Assembly: GCA_963741055.1 (NCBI GenBank)
Contig: CAVUGU010000018.1
Location: forward strand, 1-64,000
Direction of reading: 5' to 3'
From: Bog-756 sp963741055
GTDB lineage: Bacteria; Actinomycetota; Acidimicrobiia; Acidimicrobiales; RAAP-2
DNA length: 64,000 bases
Position numbers and translations under genes: made by a program. The first letter of the stretch is position 1. Each line of letters begins with the position of its first letter. The notes beneath the pieces are model-generated. The model worked only from the letters and a program-made list of their open reading frames with translations. It did no database searches and was not told the DNA's origin. Shown piece after piece: positions 17,255-25,855 of this stretch.

Positions 17255-17767
17255 ATGGCTGGAGAGGATCGAGCCTCGGTAGCGGCCGAAGGCTTCCGCG
17301 GTTCACAAGTGTGCTCGTTGGTCGGCATCACCTATCGGCAACTGGACTACTGGGCCCGCACCGGTCTGCTGCGTCCCTCCATTGCGGACGCGACGGGCAG
17401 CGGGAGCCAGCGGCGCTACTCCTACGGCGACGTGCTCGAGCTCAAGGTGATCAAGCGCCTCCTCGATGCCGGGCTGAAGCTGCGCCAGGCGCGCCAGGCG
17501 GTCGAGTGCCTGCGCGGCGATCTGGGTGAGGACCTCGCCTCGGCACAGCTCGTCCTCGCGGACAGCCGGTCGATCCTCGCCCGCTCCGACGGCGACCTGG
17601 TCGACCTGCTGGCAGGGGGCCAAGGCGTGTTCAACGTGCTCCCGCTCTCGGGGGTGGTCTCCGAGCTCGACGCGGCGATCGTCGCCATCGACCGGGGCGA
17701 ATCGGTGGACCCGACTCGGCACCCGGCCGCCGGCTCTCGAACCTCCTCGGAGGCCGCCGGCAATTGA
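17255..17767 (+). CDS. MerR-family transcriptional regulator, FtsR/Rv1828-like
   Basis: 170 residues. The N-terminal winged HTH reads VCSLVGITYRQLDYWARTGLLRPS and GSGSQRRYSYGDVLELKVIKRLL. The C-terminal part includes DLVDLLAGGQGVFNVLPL, a signature of the Rv1828/FtsR type, which lacks the metal-binding Cys of classical MerR. In Mycobacterium this regulator type lies near glycine-cleavage genes, as here upstream of gcvT. A dimeric DNA-binding activator or repressor is expected. The ATG at 17255 follows a GTGGAGGA ribosome site. Confidence 0.88.
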   Translation: MAGEDRASVAAEGFRGSQVCSLVGITYRQLDYWARTGLLRPSIADATGSGSQRRYSYGDVLELKVIKRLLDAGLKLRQARQAVECLRGDLGEDLASAQLVLADSRSILARSDGDLVDLLAGGQGVFNVLPLSGVVSELDAAIVAIDRGESVDPTRHPAAGSRTSSEAAGN

Positions 17768-18162
17768 GCTCCCAGCTTTCGCTGTCGAAGCGCAAGTCCG
17801 ACGCAGTCAGCCCACCGTTCGCGCACGAGAGCGAAGAGCGCTTCGCGCGCATCCTCGACTTCTACAACGTCGCCTGGGAGTACGAACCGGTCGAGTTCGT
17901 TCTCGAGTGGGATCGCTCGGGCCGACCGACCGCCGCGTTCCGACCGGATTTCTGGCTGCCCAATCCCGGGCTGTTCGTGGAGCTGACCACTCTCAACCAA
18001 CGGCTCGTCACCAAGAAGAACGGCAAGATCCGCCGGCTCGGTGAGCTCTATCCGGAGGTGAGAGTGACCGTCCTCTACCAACGGGACACGCTCGCGCTGC
18101 TGGCGAAGTACGGCCTCGCCGGGGACGGGTCGGGGCGCGGGGCCGTCGCCCGCTCCGCCTGA
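17764..18162 (+). CDS. Hypothetical protein, PD-(D/E)XK nuclease-like
   Basis: 132 residues starting at TTG that overlaps the MerR stop (TTGA). SEERFARILDFYNVAWEYEPVEF is followed by FRPDFWLPNPGLFVELTTLNQRL and KKNGKIRRLGELYPEV. An Asp in PDFWLP, a Glu in VELT and later Lys residues resemble the PD-(D/E)XK core found in restriction-like and VSR-like nucleases, except that the usual E-x-K reads E-L-T. I infer a nuclease-fold protein, perhaps inactive. It is coupled to the MerR regulator. Confidence 0.65.
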   Translation: MSSQLSLSKRKSDAVSPPFAHESEERFARILDFYNVAWEYEPVEFVLEWDRSGRPTAAFRPDFWLPNPGLFVELTTLNQRLVTKKNGKIRRLGELYPEVRVTVLYQRDTLALLAKYGLAGDGSGRGAVARSA

Positions 18163-18187
18163 TCGGACCCGCCAGTATCCTTTCGGC

Positions 18188-19321
18188 GTGAGCGACGCCA
18201 CCAGGCCTGTGAGTGGCACGTCAGGTCGAGAGGGCGAGGGGACGCTCCGGCACACCGCCCTGATCGGGGCCCACCGCGAGCTCGGTGCAAAGCTGGTCGA
18301 GTTCGGCGGCTGGGAGATGCCGCTGTCCTATCCGGACGGGACGCTGGCCGAGCATCGCGCCTGCCGCGAGGACGCCGTGGTCTTCGACGTGAGCCATCTT
18401 GGCACCGTCCGCCTGGACGCTCCGGGGAGCTTCGAGCAGTTGCAGGTCGCGCTCAGCAACGATCTGCGCAAGGTGGCGCCGGGTCGGGCCCAGTACTCGC
18501 ACCTACTCGGCGAAGAGGACGCCTCGGTCCTCGACGACGTGATCGTCTGGTGGCTCGGTGAGGACCGGTTCGACGTCATGCCGAACGCCTCGAACACGGC
18601 CCGGGTCCGCGACGCCACCGGGGGAATCGACACGACCGCCGACCGTTGCGTACTCGCCGTCCAGGGACCGAACGCTCGAGTTCGGCTCGCACAGATCGTG
18701 CCGGAGGCCGCCGAGGTCGAGAGGTTCCACGTCGCGCCCTTCGAGTGGGGCGGAGCGCCCTGTCTGGTGGCCGGGACCGGCTACACCGGCGAGGACGGCG
18801 TCGAGTGCGCCGTGCCGGCCGAGGTGGCACCAGCGCTCTGGTCGGCGCTGCTCGGGACGGGCATCCGTCCCGCCGGCCTCGGTGCCCGCGACACGCTCCG
18901 GCTCGAAGCCGCGTTGCCCCTCCACGGCCACGAGCTCGGCCCGGGGATCACGCCTCTCCAAGCAGGCCTCGGATGGGTCGTCGGGTGGGAGAAACCCGCC
19001 TTCCGAGGCCGTGCGGCCCTCGAGGCCGAACGCGAACGAGGTGTGCGGAGACGGCTCTTCGGGCTGGCCAGCGACGGCCGGCAGCCACCCCGAGCCGGAT
19101 CCGAAGTGGCGAGGAACGACCAGCCGGCCGGGTCGGTCACCAGCGGCAACTACTCTCCGATGCTCGGACACGGGATCGCGCTCGCCTTCCTCGGGACCGA
19201 CCTCGACCCGAAGACCGGGATGACGGTCGAGATCGACCAGCGTGGACGGGTGCTGCCGGCGACCCTCGTGCCCACACCGTTCGTGCGGGCCGGCCAGTTC
19301 GCCTCGGCCGCCGTGGAGTAG
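18188..19321 (+). CDS. gcvT: Aminomethyltransferase (glycine cleavage T protein)
   Basis: 377 residues. The T protein transfers the methylene group of glycine from lipoyl-GcvH to tetrahydrofolate and releases ammonia. FGGWEMPLSYPDGTLAEHRACRE, FDVSHLGTVRL, GYTGEDGVECAVP and LRLEAALPLHGHELG are family blocks, and the conserved Asp of SNDLRKV lies where the catalytic Asp is expected. The GTG start at 18188 lies 25 bases after the previous stop. First gene of the gcvT-gcvPA-gcvPB operon. Confidence 0.93.
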   Translation: MSDATRPVSGTSGREGEGTLRHTALIGAHRELGAKLVEFGGWEMPLSYPDGTLAEHRACREDAVVFDVSHLGTVRLDAPGSFEQLQVALSNDLRKVAPGRAQYSHLLGEEDASVLDDVIVWWLGEDRFDVMPNASNTARVRDATGGIDTTADRCVLAVQGPNARVRLAQIVPEAAEVERFHVAPFEWGGAPCLVAGTGYTGEDGVECAVPAEVAPALWSALLGTGIRPAGLGARDTLRLEAALPLHGHELGPGITPLQAGLGWVVGWEKPAFRGRAALEAERERGVRRRLFGLASDGRQPPRAGSEVARNDQPAGSVTSGNYSPMLGHGIALAFLGTDLDPKTGMTVEIDQRGRVLPATLVPTPFVRAGQFASAAVE

Positions 19322-19364
19322 CGCCGCGAGCGCTGAGACAGATCGATCATCGAGGAGACATCGA

Positions 19365-20712
19365 GTGGGCAACTACGTACCCCACACCGAAGAGGAGGTG
19401 GCGAGCATGCTCGCCTTCCTCGGACTCTCCTCGCTCGAGGAGCTCTTCGACGTGGTGCCGTCCGCTATCCGGCTCCAGCGCGCCCTCGAGCTGGCCGACG
19501 GTGTCGGGGAGCCCGACGTGCTCGCGCACATGGAGTCCCTCGCTGCCGCCAACCGGGCGCGCTCGGACCGGTTGGTCTGCTTTGCGGGCGGTGGCGCCTA
19601 CGACCACGAGATCCCCGCGGTCACCCGCGCACTCGCCGGACGCTCGGAGTTCGTCACGTCGTACACCCCGTACCAGCCCGAAGTGGCACAGGGCGTCCTC
19701 CAGGCGGTCTTCGAGTTCCAGACGATGATCGCCCGCCTCGCCGGGTTGCCGGTCGCAAACGCTTCGCTCTACGACGGCGGAACTGCGGCGGTGGAGGCGG
19801 TCAACCTGGCCACCGCTGCAACCGGGCGTCAGACCGTCTGGCTCTCCGAGGGAGTCCATCCCCACTGGCGCCAGATGCTGGAGACCTTCGCCGTGGGAAC
19901 CGGCCACCGCCTGGTGACCGCGCGGTTGGCCGACGGGACGACCGTCTGGCCCGACCCCGAGACGGCCGACGAACCGCCCGGCGCCGTCCTGGTCGCCTAT
20001 CCCAATTACCTCGGGTGCCTGGAGGACCTGGCCGCTGCACGCCGCCTCTGTGATCGAACCGGGGCGTTGCTCGTGGTCGGCGCCGACCCGGTCGCGGCCG
20101 GACTGCTCAAGTCGGCAGGGGAGTGGGGGGCGAACATCGTGGTGGGGGAGGGGCAGATGTTCGGCACCTCCCTCGGCTTCGGCGGGCCCTACCTCGGGTT
20201 GTTCGCCTGTGACGCGGCGCACGTGCGACGCCTTCCCGGCCGCCTGGTCGGGGAGACCGTCGACGTCGAGGGCCGGCGCGCGGTACGTCACCACCCTGCG
20301 GGCGAGGGAGCAGGACATCCGGCGTGAGAAGGCGACCTCCAACGTCTGCACCAACCAGACCTTGATGGCGGTCACGGCGGCCATCCAGCTCGGGTGGCTG
20401 GGCACCTCCGGGCTCGCCGAGGTGGCCCGACGGTGCGCGCAAGGAACCCGCTACACGCGTGACCAGCTGGTCGGGTCGGACCGGTTCGAGCCGTTCGCGA
20501 GCGCACCGGTCCTGCGCGAGTTCGCGGTGCGCCTCCCGCTCCCGGCTTCGACCGTGATCGAGCGGATGGCCGACGAAGGGTTCCTCGCGGGGATCTCGCT
20601 CGAAGGCGCCGTCGAGGGCGGGGAGTTCGGCTTGCTGGTCGCGGTGACCGAGCGGCGGACCCGCGAGGAGATCGACGCCTTCGTGACGTCGCTCACCAAG
20701 GCGGTCGCGTGA
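19365..20712 (+). CDS. gcvPA: Glycine dehydrogenase (decarboxylating) subunit 1, one frame break
   Basis: N-terminal half of the two-gene P protein, about 448 residues. YVPHTEEEVASMLAFLG, FVTSYTPYQPEVAQGVLQAVFEFQ and ASLYDGGTAAVEA are typical. The frame slips in ggccggcgcgcgg at about 20272-20286; the next frame resumes YVTTLRAREQDIRREKATSN to the end. Length 3n+1 fits one extra base. GAGGAG precedes the GTG at 19365. Together with gcvPB it decarboxylates glycine onto GcvH. Homology on both sides of the break argues for sequencing error, not decay. Confidence 0.9.
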
Positions 20713-20736
20713 CGAGCCGGGGCCGGGGACGATGTG

Positions 20737-22257
20737 ATGGGCGGAGCGCCGGGTGGCAAGGCGGCCAGCGCTCCGATCATGGGGCGGGACGCAGAGCCGA
20801 CTCTCTTCGAGCTCTCCCGACCGGGCCGGACCGCGTCCTCGTTCCGCACCACCGGCGTTCCTCCGCTGCCCGACGAGGAGCTGGTCCCCGAGTCCCATCG
20901 CCGCGCCGCGCCGGTCGGATTGGCCGAAGTGTCCGAACGCGACCTCGTCGGGCACTTCACCCGTCTCTCGCACCGGCAGTTCTCGGTCGACCTCGGGGCC
21001 TACCCGCTCGGGTCGTGCACGATGAAGTACAACCCGAAGGTCTGCGACGAGGTGGCCCGCCTGCCCGGCCTGGCCGGCGTGCACCCCGCCGCTCCTGCCT
21101 CGCTCACCCAGGGTTGGGTGGCGCTCCTCGTCGAGCTCGAAGAAGCCCTCTGCGAGATCACCGGCATGGCCGCGGCCACCCTCCAGCCTGCGGCCGGCGC
21201 GGCAGGGGAGTTGACCGGATTGCTGCTGATGCGGGCTTGGCACGAGGCGCAGGGATCGGTGCGGCACAAAGTGATCATTCCGGACTCGGCGCACGGGACC
21301 AACCCCGCGTCGGTGACCCTCGGCGGCTACGAGGTGCTGACCGTGCCGAGCGACCGACGCGGCTGCGTCGACATGGAGGCGCTCCGCTCCGTCCTCGACG
21401 AGGACGTCGCCGGGATCATGCTCACCAACCCCAACACGCTCGGGCTCTTCGAAGAGGACATCACCGCGATCGCGGCCGCCGTGCACGAGGTCGGGGGGCT
21501 GCTCTACTACGACGGCGCCAACCTGAACGCCATCCTCGGGGTGGTGCGGCCGGGGGACATGGGCTTCGACATCGTTCACATGAACCTGCACAAGACCTTC
21601 GCTACCCCCCACGGCGGGGGAGGGCCGGGAGCGGGACCGGTTGCGGTGGCCGAGCGGCTCGTGCCGTTCCTCCCAGGTCCCCGTCCGACCCGAATCGGCG
21701 GGAGCGAGGACGCGCCGAGGTTCGAGTGGACCCGGCCCGAACGGTCGATCGGCCGGGTGCACACCTGGCACGGCAACGCGTTGGTCCTCGCCCGTGCGCT
21801 CGCGTACATCCTCGCCTGCGGAGGGGACGGGCTGAAGCAGATCGCACAGATCGCGGTGTTGAACGCCAACTGGATCCGCACACGTCTGAGCGGAACCTAC
21901 GACGTACCCTTCGACCGCCCTTGCATGCACGAGGCGGTGCTCTCCGCACGTTCCCTCAAGCAGTCGAGCGGCGTACGTGCTCTCGACGTCGCGAAGCGTC
22001 TCCTCGAGGAGGGATTCCACGCTCCGACCGTCTACTTCCCCCTCATCGTCGAGGAAGCCTTGATGATCGAGCCGACCGAGACCGAGAGCCCCCAGACGCT
22101 CGAGGCACTCGCGGACTCACTCGAACGGATCGCCCGCGAGGCGTCGACCGAGGAGAAGGGTTGGATGGCGGAATTCCCCCACCACACGCCGGTCCGTCGT
22201 GTCGACGAGGCTCGGGCTGCGCGCAAGTTGGTACCCACCTTCGACGCACGGGAGTGA
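20737..22257 (+). CDS. gcvPB: Glycine dehydrogenase (decarboxylating) subunit 2
   Basis: 506 residues, PLP-binding half of the split P protein. HMNLHKTFATPHGGGGPGAGPV holds the cofactor Lys. YPLGSCTMKYNPKVCDEVA, PDSAHGTNPASV and LTNPNTLGLFEEDI are further landmarks. The frame is intact. It forms an alpha2beta2 enzyme with gcvPA, 24 bases upstream. The two-gene form is less common in actinobacteria than the fused GcvP. gcvH, whose lipoyl group receives the aminomethyl unit, is absent from the window. Confidence 0.94.
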   Translation: MGGAPGGKAASAPIMGRDAEPTLFELSRPGRTASSFRTTGVPPLPDEELVPESHRRAAPVGLAEVSERDLVGHFTRLSHRQFSVDLGAYPLGSCTMKYNPKVCDEVARLPGLAGVHPAAPASLTQGWVALLVELEEALCEITGMAAATLQPAAGAAGELTGLLLMRAWHEAQGSVRHKVIIPDSAHGTNPASVTLGGYEVLTVPSDRRGCVDMEALRSVLDEDVAGIMLTNPNTLGLFEEDITAIAAAVHEVGGLLYYDGANLNAILGVVRPGDMGFDIVHMNLHKTFATPHGGGGPGAGPVAVAERLVPFLPGPRPTRIGGSEDAPRFEWTRPERSIGRVHTWHGNALVLARALAYILACGGDGLKQIAQIAVLNANWIRTRLSGTYDVPFDRPCMHEAVLSARSLKQSSGVRALDVAKRLLEEGFHAPTVYFPLIVEEALMIEPTETESPQTLEALADSLERIAREASTEEKGWMAEFPHHTPVRRVDEARAARKLVPTFDARE

Positions 22258-22299
22258 CGTAGGCGCCGCCGGTGGCGCCGTCGGCCGCCGGACGTCTGA

Positions 22300-23452
22300 T
22301 CAGCTGATCGGATCGCTCCTGATCGTCCCGCTACTCGAGACGTGGGCCGTCCAGCCTCGACCGTCCCAGTACCGCCACTCGTAGTGGAGCGCCGGATCGG
22401 GATACCAGCCCGAAGGCGTGGCAAGCCAGGCCGTGTTCACCTCCGGCACTGCTTGGGCCGCAAGTTGTCTCCGGTCCTCGTCGGGAATCCAGCGGATCCA
22501 GACGGCCATCACGACTACTGCCGCGAGGAACACCACTTCGGCCATCGCCGAATAGAAACCGGGGTAGAGGGCCTTGAGCGGGACGGCGATGTCCCACATC
22601 ACGTGGCACACGATGAAGGGAAGCAAGCGACGAATCCGTAGGTACACCACGACGCTGGCGAAGGCCCACAGCACGATCGGGAGGACGTCCCAGCCGTAAT
22701 ACAGGTGGTACGCGACTCGGACTCCTACGGCGATGAGCACGATGGTCGTCGCGCTGTATCCACGCTGTTCGAGACGCCGAACCAGATACCCGAGGACGAC
22801 GATCTCCTCGACGATGCCCGCAGTGACAGCGATCACGACCATCGTGGCCATCAGGGGAGCGGAGGGGATGGCCGCTCCGGAACCGGGGGCAGAGAGCAAA
22901 ACCGTGAATGTGGAGCGCGCTCAGGAGATGGTTGCCCACGTTCTGCGGGATGAACTGCACGACGATGAAGACCGGAAGCAGGAGCGCAAGGTCCATCCGC
23001 AGCCGTCGGCCACCGAGATTGATGGATTCGATCCCCTCGCGTGAACGGGTCAGCAGGTAGATGACCAAGGCCGGAGCGGCCAGCTGGGTCATGTAGGCGA
23101 GCGCTCCCAGGCCAGCCGCCAGCCAGGCGCCGCTGATGGGGGCAGTGGAGTTGTTGGCGATCGATTGATGCGCCTGGAGCTGCTGGATCAGCACGATCAG
23201 CGCGGACACGATCGCCCCGAGAGGAAAGATCGCCAGGACGATCAGAAGTTCGGAACCCTGGAACCGCCGGAGCTTCGGGTTCTCTACCCAGGCCGCCCCG
23301 GGCCACCCGGCGCGGATGCGCGCCCACGCGGAATCGGGAAAGTGTCCCCGGGGCTCCTCCTCGCTCTCCTCGCCTCCGAGAGTGGGGCCCTCCGGCGCGT
23401 CAGAGCCGTCTCGCCAGGGGTCGATCGGCCAGGACGCATCGAGGGAAGCCAT
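22300..23452 (-). CDS. CPBP-type intramembrane protease with C-terminal DUF2510, one frame break
   Basis: About 383 residues after one correction. A soluble acidic N terminus is followed by about eight hydrophobic helices. TAGIVEEIVVLGYLVRR, RVAYHLYYG and HVMWD carry the Glu-Glu, His and His/Asp positions of the CPBP (Rce1/Abi-type) protease family. The C terminus GWYPDPALHYEWRYWDGRGWTAHV is a DUF2510 module. The break lies in AAAA at 22898-22901: removing one base joins HIHGF to LLSAPGSG, and total length is 3n+1. A membrane protease or immunity-type function is inferred. Confidence 0.78.
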
Positions 23453-23536
23453 TGTCTCGGTGAATCGGCCTGGCGTTCACCGAGCTTGAGGGCTTCGCCC
23501 CTCTGGTCTGATTCCGTCTCCGTCGATCAGGACGGC

Positions 23537-24325
23537 TTACTCGAGGAAGTCTGGCTGTTCCCGCACCATGCGGTCGAAGAGTGGCTGGAAGCTGTACCAG
23601 CCGGCCAGATGCGAGCCGACCTGCGTCGCGGTGAGGCGGGCGTTCTCCTCCTCGATCAGCACCGGGGTCCCCGCAGCCGACGCCATCAACTGGGCCTGGC
23701 AGGAGCGCTCCATGGAGATGAACCACCACGCGGCCTCATCGACCGTCTCCCCGACGGTGAGTAGGCCGTGGTTGCGGAGGATGACTGCCTTGCTGTCGCC
23801 GAGCGCATGTGCGAGGCGCTTCCCTTCCTCCAGATCGAGCACGACGCCGGTGTAGTCGTCGAAGAGGCCGTGGTCCTCGTAGAAGGCGCAGACGTCCTGG
23901 GTGAGCGGCTCGAGCTTGCGACCCATCGCGGACCAGGTCTTCCCGTACATCGAGTGGGCGTGCGCAGCAGAGACGACGTCGGGCCGGGCCGCGTGCACCT
24001 GCGAGTGGATCACGAAGGCGGCCTTGTTGACCGGCTTGTCGCCCTCGACGACGTCGCCTTTGTCGTTGACGAGAATCAGATCCGACACCCGGATGTGACC
24101 GAAGTAGACCCCGAAAGGATTGACCCAGAAATGGTCGAGTCGTTCGGGATCCCGCGCGGTGATGTGGCCCGCTACCCCTTCGTCGAAGCCGTAGAGCGAG
24201 AAGAGCCGGAAGGCCGCTGCGAGGCGCTGCTTGCGATGGAGGCGCTCGTCATCGGGAGAGTCGAACGTATGGTGTCGCGGGCTCTTCACAACCTCTGGCA
24301 TCGCTTCCTCCTCGGTCTCGGGCAC
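23537..24325 (-). CDS. Class II aldolase/adducin family protein
   Basis: 262 residues. AAHAHSMYGKTW provides two zinc-binding His, ILRNHGLLTVGET a third, and DEGVAGHITARDPE the family N-terminal loop. Members include fuculose-phosphate aldolase and many uncharacterised aldolases or dehydratases; the catalytic Glu position is occupied in KAAFVIHSQVH by a non-acidic residue, so the reaction is uncertain. Soluble homotetramer expected. The MPETEEEAMPEVV start at 24325 could be replaced by the second Met, eight codons later. Confidence 0.87.
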   Translation of the reverse strand: MPETEEEAMPEVVKSPRHHTFDSPDDERLHRKQRLAAAFRLFSLYGFDEGVAGHITARDPERLDHFWVNPFGVYFGHIRVSDLILVNDKGDVVEGDKPVNKAAFVIHSQVHAARPDVVSAAHAHSMYGKTWSAMGRKLEPLTQDVCAFYEDHGLFDDYTGVVLDLEEGKRLAHALGDSKAVILRNHGLLTVGETVDEAAWWFISMERSCQAQLMASAAGTPVLIEEENARLTATQVGSHLAGWYSFQPLFDRMVREQPDFLE

Positions 24326-24500
24326 CAGCGAGGTGGCCGTTCGCGCTCTCGATCTTACTCACCGGTGGCTCTGCGGCCCCGCGTCGGCCGACACTCACGT
24401 CGACGGCGCACCCGTGTAGGCCCGGTTGCTTCGAAGATCCGTCGACCTCGTGCAAAGGCTCGTTGCGTCCCTCGAAAGTCCGACCGAGCCGAGGAGACCC

Positions 24501-25607
24501 TCAGGCCGTCGGCGAGAAGACCGCGTGGACGGGGAGCTCGCCATCCCGTTCACCCGCGAGGGTCGCGAGCAGCTCTCCGAGCCGGTCGAAGCCGGCGACC
24601 CGCCGGGGGAGCGCGGCGAACGGGTAGGCATCCGCCGCGAGCAGCTCGAGTGCGGCGTGGTAGGACGCCGAGTCGACACCGAGCGCCCCGAGCACGCGGA
24701 GCTCTTTGTAGACCACGAGATCCGGATCGAACCCAGGGCAGGACGCGTTCGCACCCCGGGTTCCGGCGAGGACGACCGTGCCGCCCGACCGCGCGAGCTG
24801 GAGCGCCTGACCCGGTGCGCGCTCCGCCTTGGCGGTCACGTCCACCACCACATCGGCGAAGCCGCCGGTCGCCTTGCGCAGCGACCGTACGGGATCGTCG
24901 GTCGAGACGTCGACGGCCAGATCGGCGCCGAACGCCGGCGCAAGTGCGAGGCGGTCCGCGTCACGCGGGCCGACACCGGTGACCATCACGAACGCCGCCC
25001 CCGCCGATTTGGCCGCGGCGCAGCACGAGAGACCGCGGATGCCCGGACCGAGTACCGCGACCACGTCGCCGGGTCGGGTACCTGCGACCTCCACCGCCCA
25101 GCGGAGCCCGGCGCCGAGCGGGTTGAAGGCGGTCGCGAGGACCGGGTCGAGCCCGTCGGGGATCGGGACGAGGAGCGAGTCGGAAGAGAGGTACAGGTGG
25201 GTGGCGTAACCACCCCAGAGACCGGGAGGTGTCGCTGCGTCGACGAAGCCGACGGTGTGGGCGACCCCGTGCCGTTCGCAGAGGCGGTAGGCACCCGACC
25301 GGCACGCTTCGCACGTCCGGCACGAGAGGAACACCTCGACCGCGACCCGGTCCCCGATGGCGACTCCCCACCGCTCGAGCGCGGCCGGTCCGGCCTGCTC
25401 GACGACACCGACCACCTCGTGACCGGGCACGAACTCGAACGGAGCCCGGAGATGCCCGGTGTACTCCTCGTGGTCGGTCCCACAGAGCCCACACGCCTCG
25501 ACTCGGAGGAGTCCGTCCTCCTCGCCGACCTCGGGCAGCGGAACCTGGCGCCGTTCCAGCCGACGCGGCTCGCAGAGCACGGCGGCCGTGGCGTAGGCGG
25601 TCGTCAT
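24501..25607 (-). CDS. Zinc-dependent alcohol dehydrogenase (MDR family)
   Basis: 368 residues. Catalytic zinc ligands are in CGLCGTDHEEYTG and the following PGHEVVG; CRTCEACRSGAYRLC is the four-Cys structural zinc lobe. VAVLGPGIRGLSC is the Rossmann glycine motif. Family members oxidise primary or polyol alcohols with NAD(P). ATG at 25607 overlaps the stop of a truncated upstream ORF as ATGA, suggesting translational coupling. Its divergent neighbour is a flavin monooxygenase; a shared oxidation pathway is plausible. Confidence 0.9.
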   Translation of the reverse strand: MTTAYATAAVLCEPRRLERRQVPLPEVGEEDGLLRVEACGLCGTDHEEYTGHLRAPFEFVPGHEVVGVVEQAGPAALERWGVAIGDRVAVEVFLSCRTCEACRSGAYRLCERHGVAHTVGFVDAATPPGLWGGYATHLYLSSDSLLVPIPDGLDPVLATAFNPLGAGLRWAVEVAGTRPGDVVAVLGPGIRGLSCCAAAKSAGAAFVMVTGVGPRDADRLALAPAFGADLAVDVSTDDPVRSLRKATGGFADVVVDVTAKAERAPGQALQLARSGGTVVLAGTRGANASCPGFDPDLVVYKELRVLGALGVDSASYHAALELLAADAYPFAALPRRVAGFDRLGELLATLAGERDGELPVHAVFSPTA

Positions 25608-25837
25608 CGGGTGGCGAGCGACGCGGCGCGCCCACCGTGGAGTACTCCGCTGGGATTCGAGTTCACCTCGCGGTGGAGCGACAGGAAGCGGTAACCCTCC
25701 TCGGTCGACTCGACGAGCTCGGCGCCGAGCGCCGCGCTGAACGGCGACCCTTTCACCCACTCCCGCACCGGCACAGTGTGACAGCCGGTTGTCGACGCTG
25801 CCGATCTGACCAGCGAGAAGTCCATGTCGGGGGCCAA
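25604..25837 (-). pseudogene. Truncated hotdog (PaaI-like) thioesterase fragment
   Basis: 77 codons ending GSPFSAALGAELVESTEEGYRFL, then REVNSNPSGVLHGGRAASLAT and a stop. The NPxGxxHGG segment is the N-terminal active-site helix of PaaI-type acyl-CoA thioesterases, which normally run 130-150 residues. The strands that follow in intact members are missing; the alcohol dehydrogenase starts at the very stop codon (ATGA). This looks like a deletion junction fused to the dehydrogenase start. It may now act only as a translated leader. Confidence 0.6.
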
Positions 25838-25855
25838 CTGTGCTCAACTGAGGGC

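Noticed and set aside
20107..22020. 637-codon open frame on the minus strand
   Set aside because: It lies wholly antisense to gcvPA/gcvPB, whose protein similarity is unmistakable; its own product is Arg/Gly/Pro-rich noise from high-GC codon bias.
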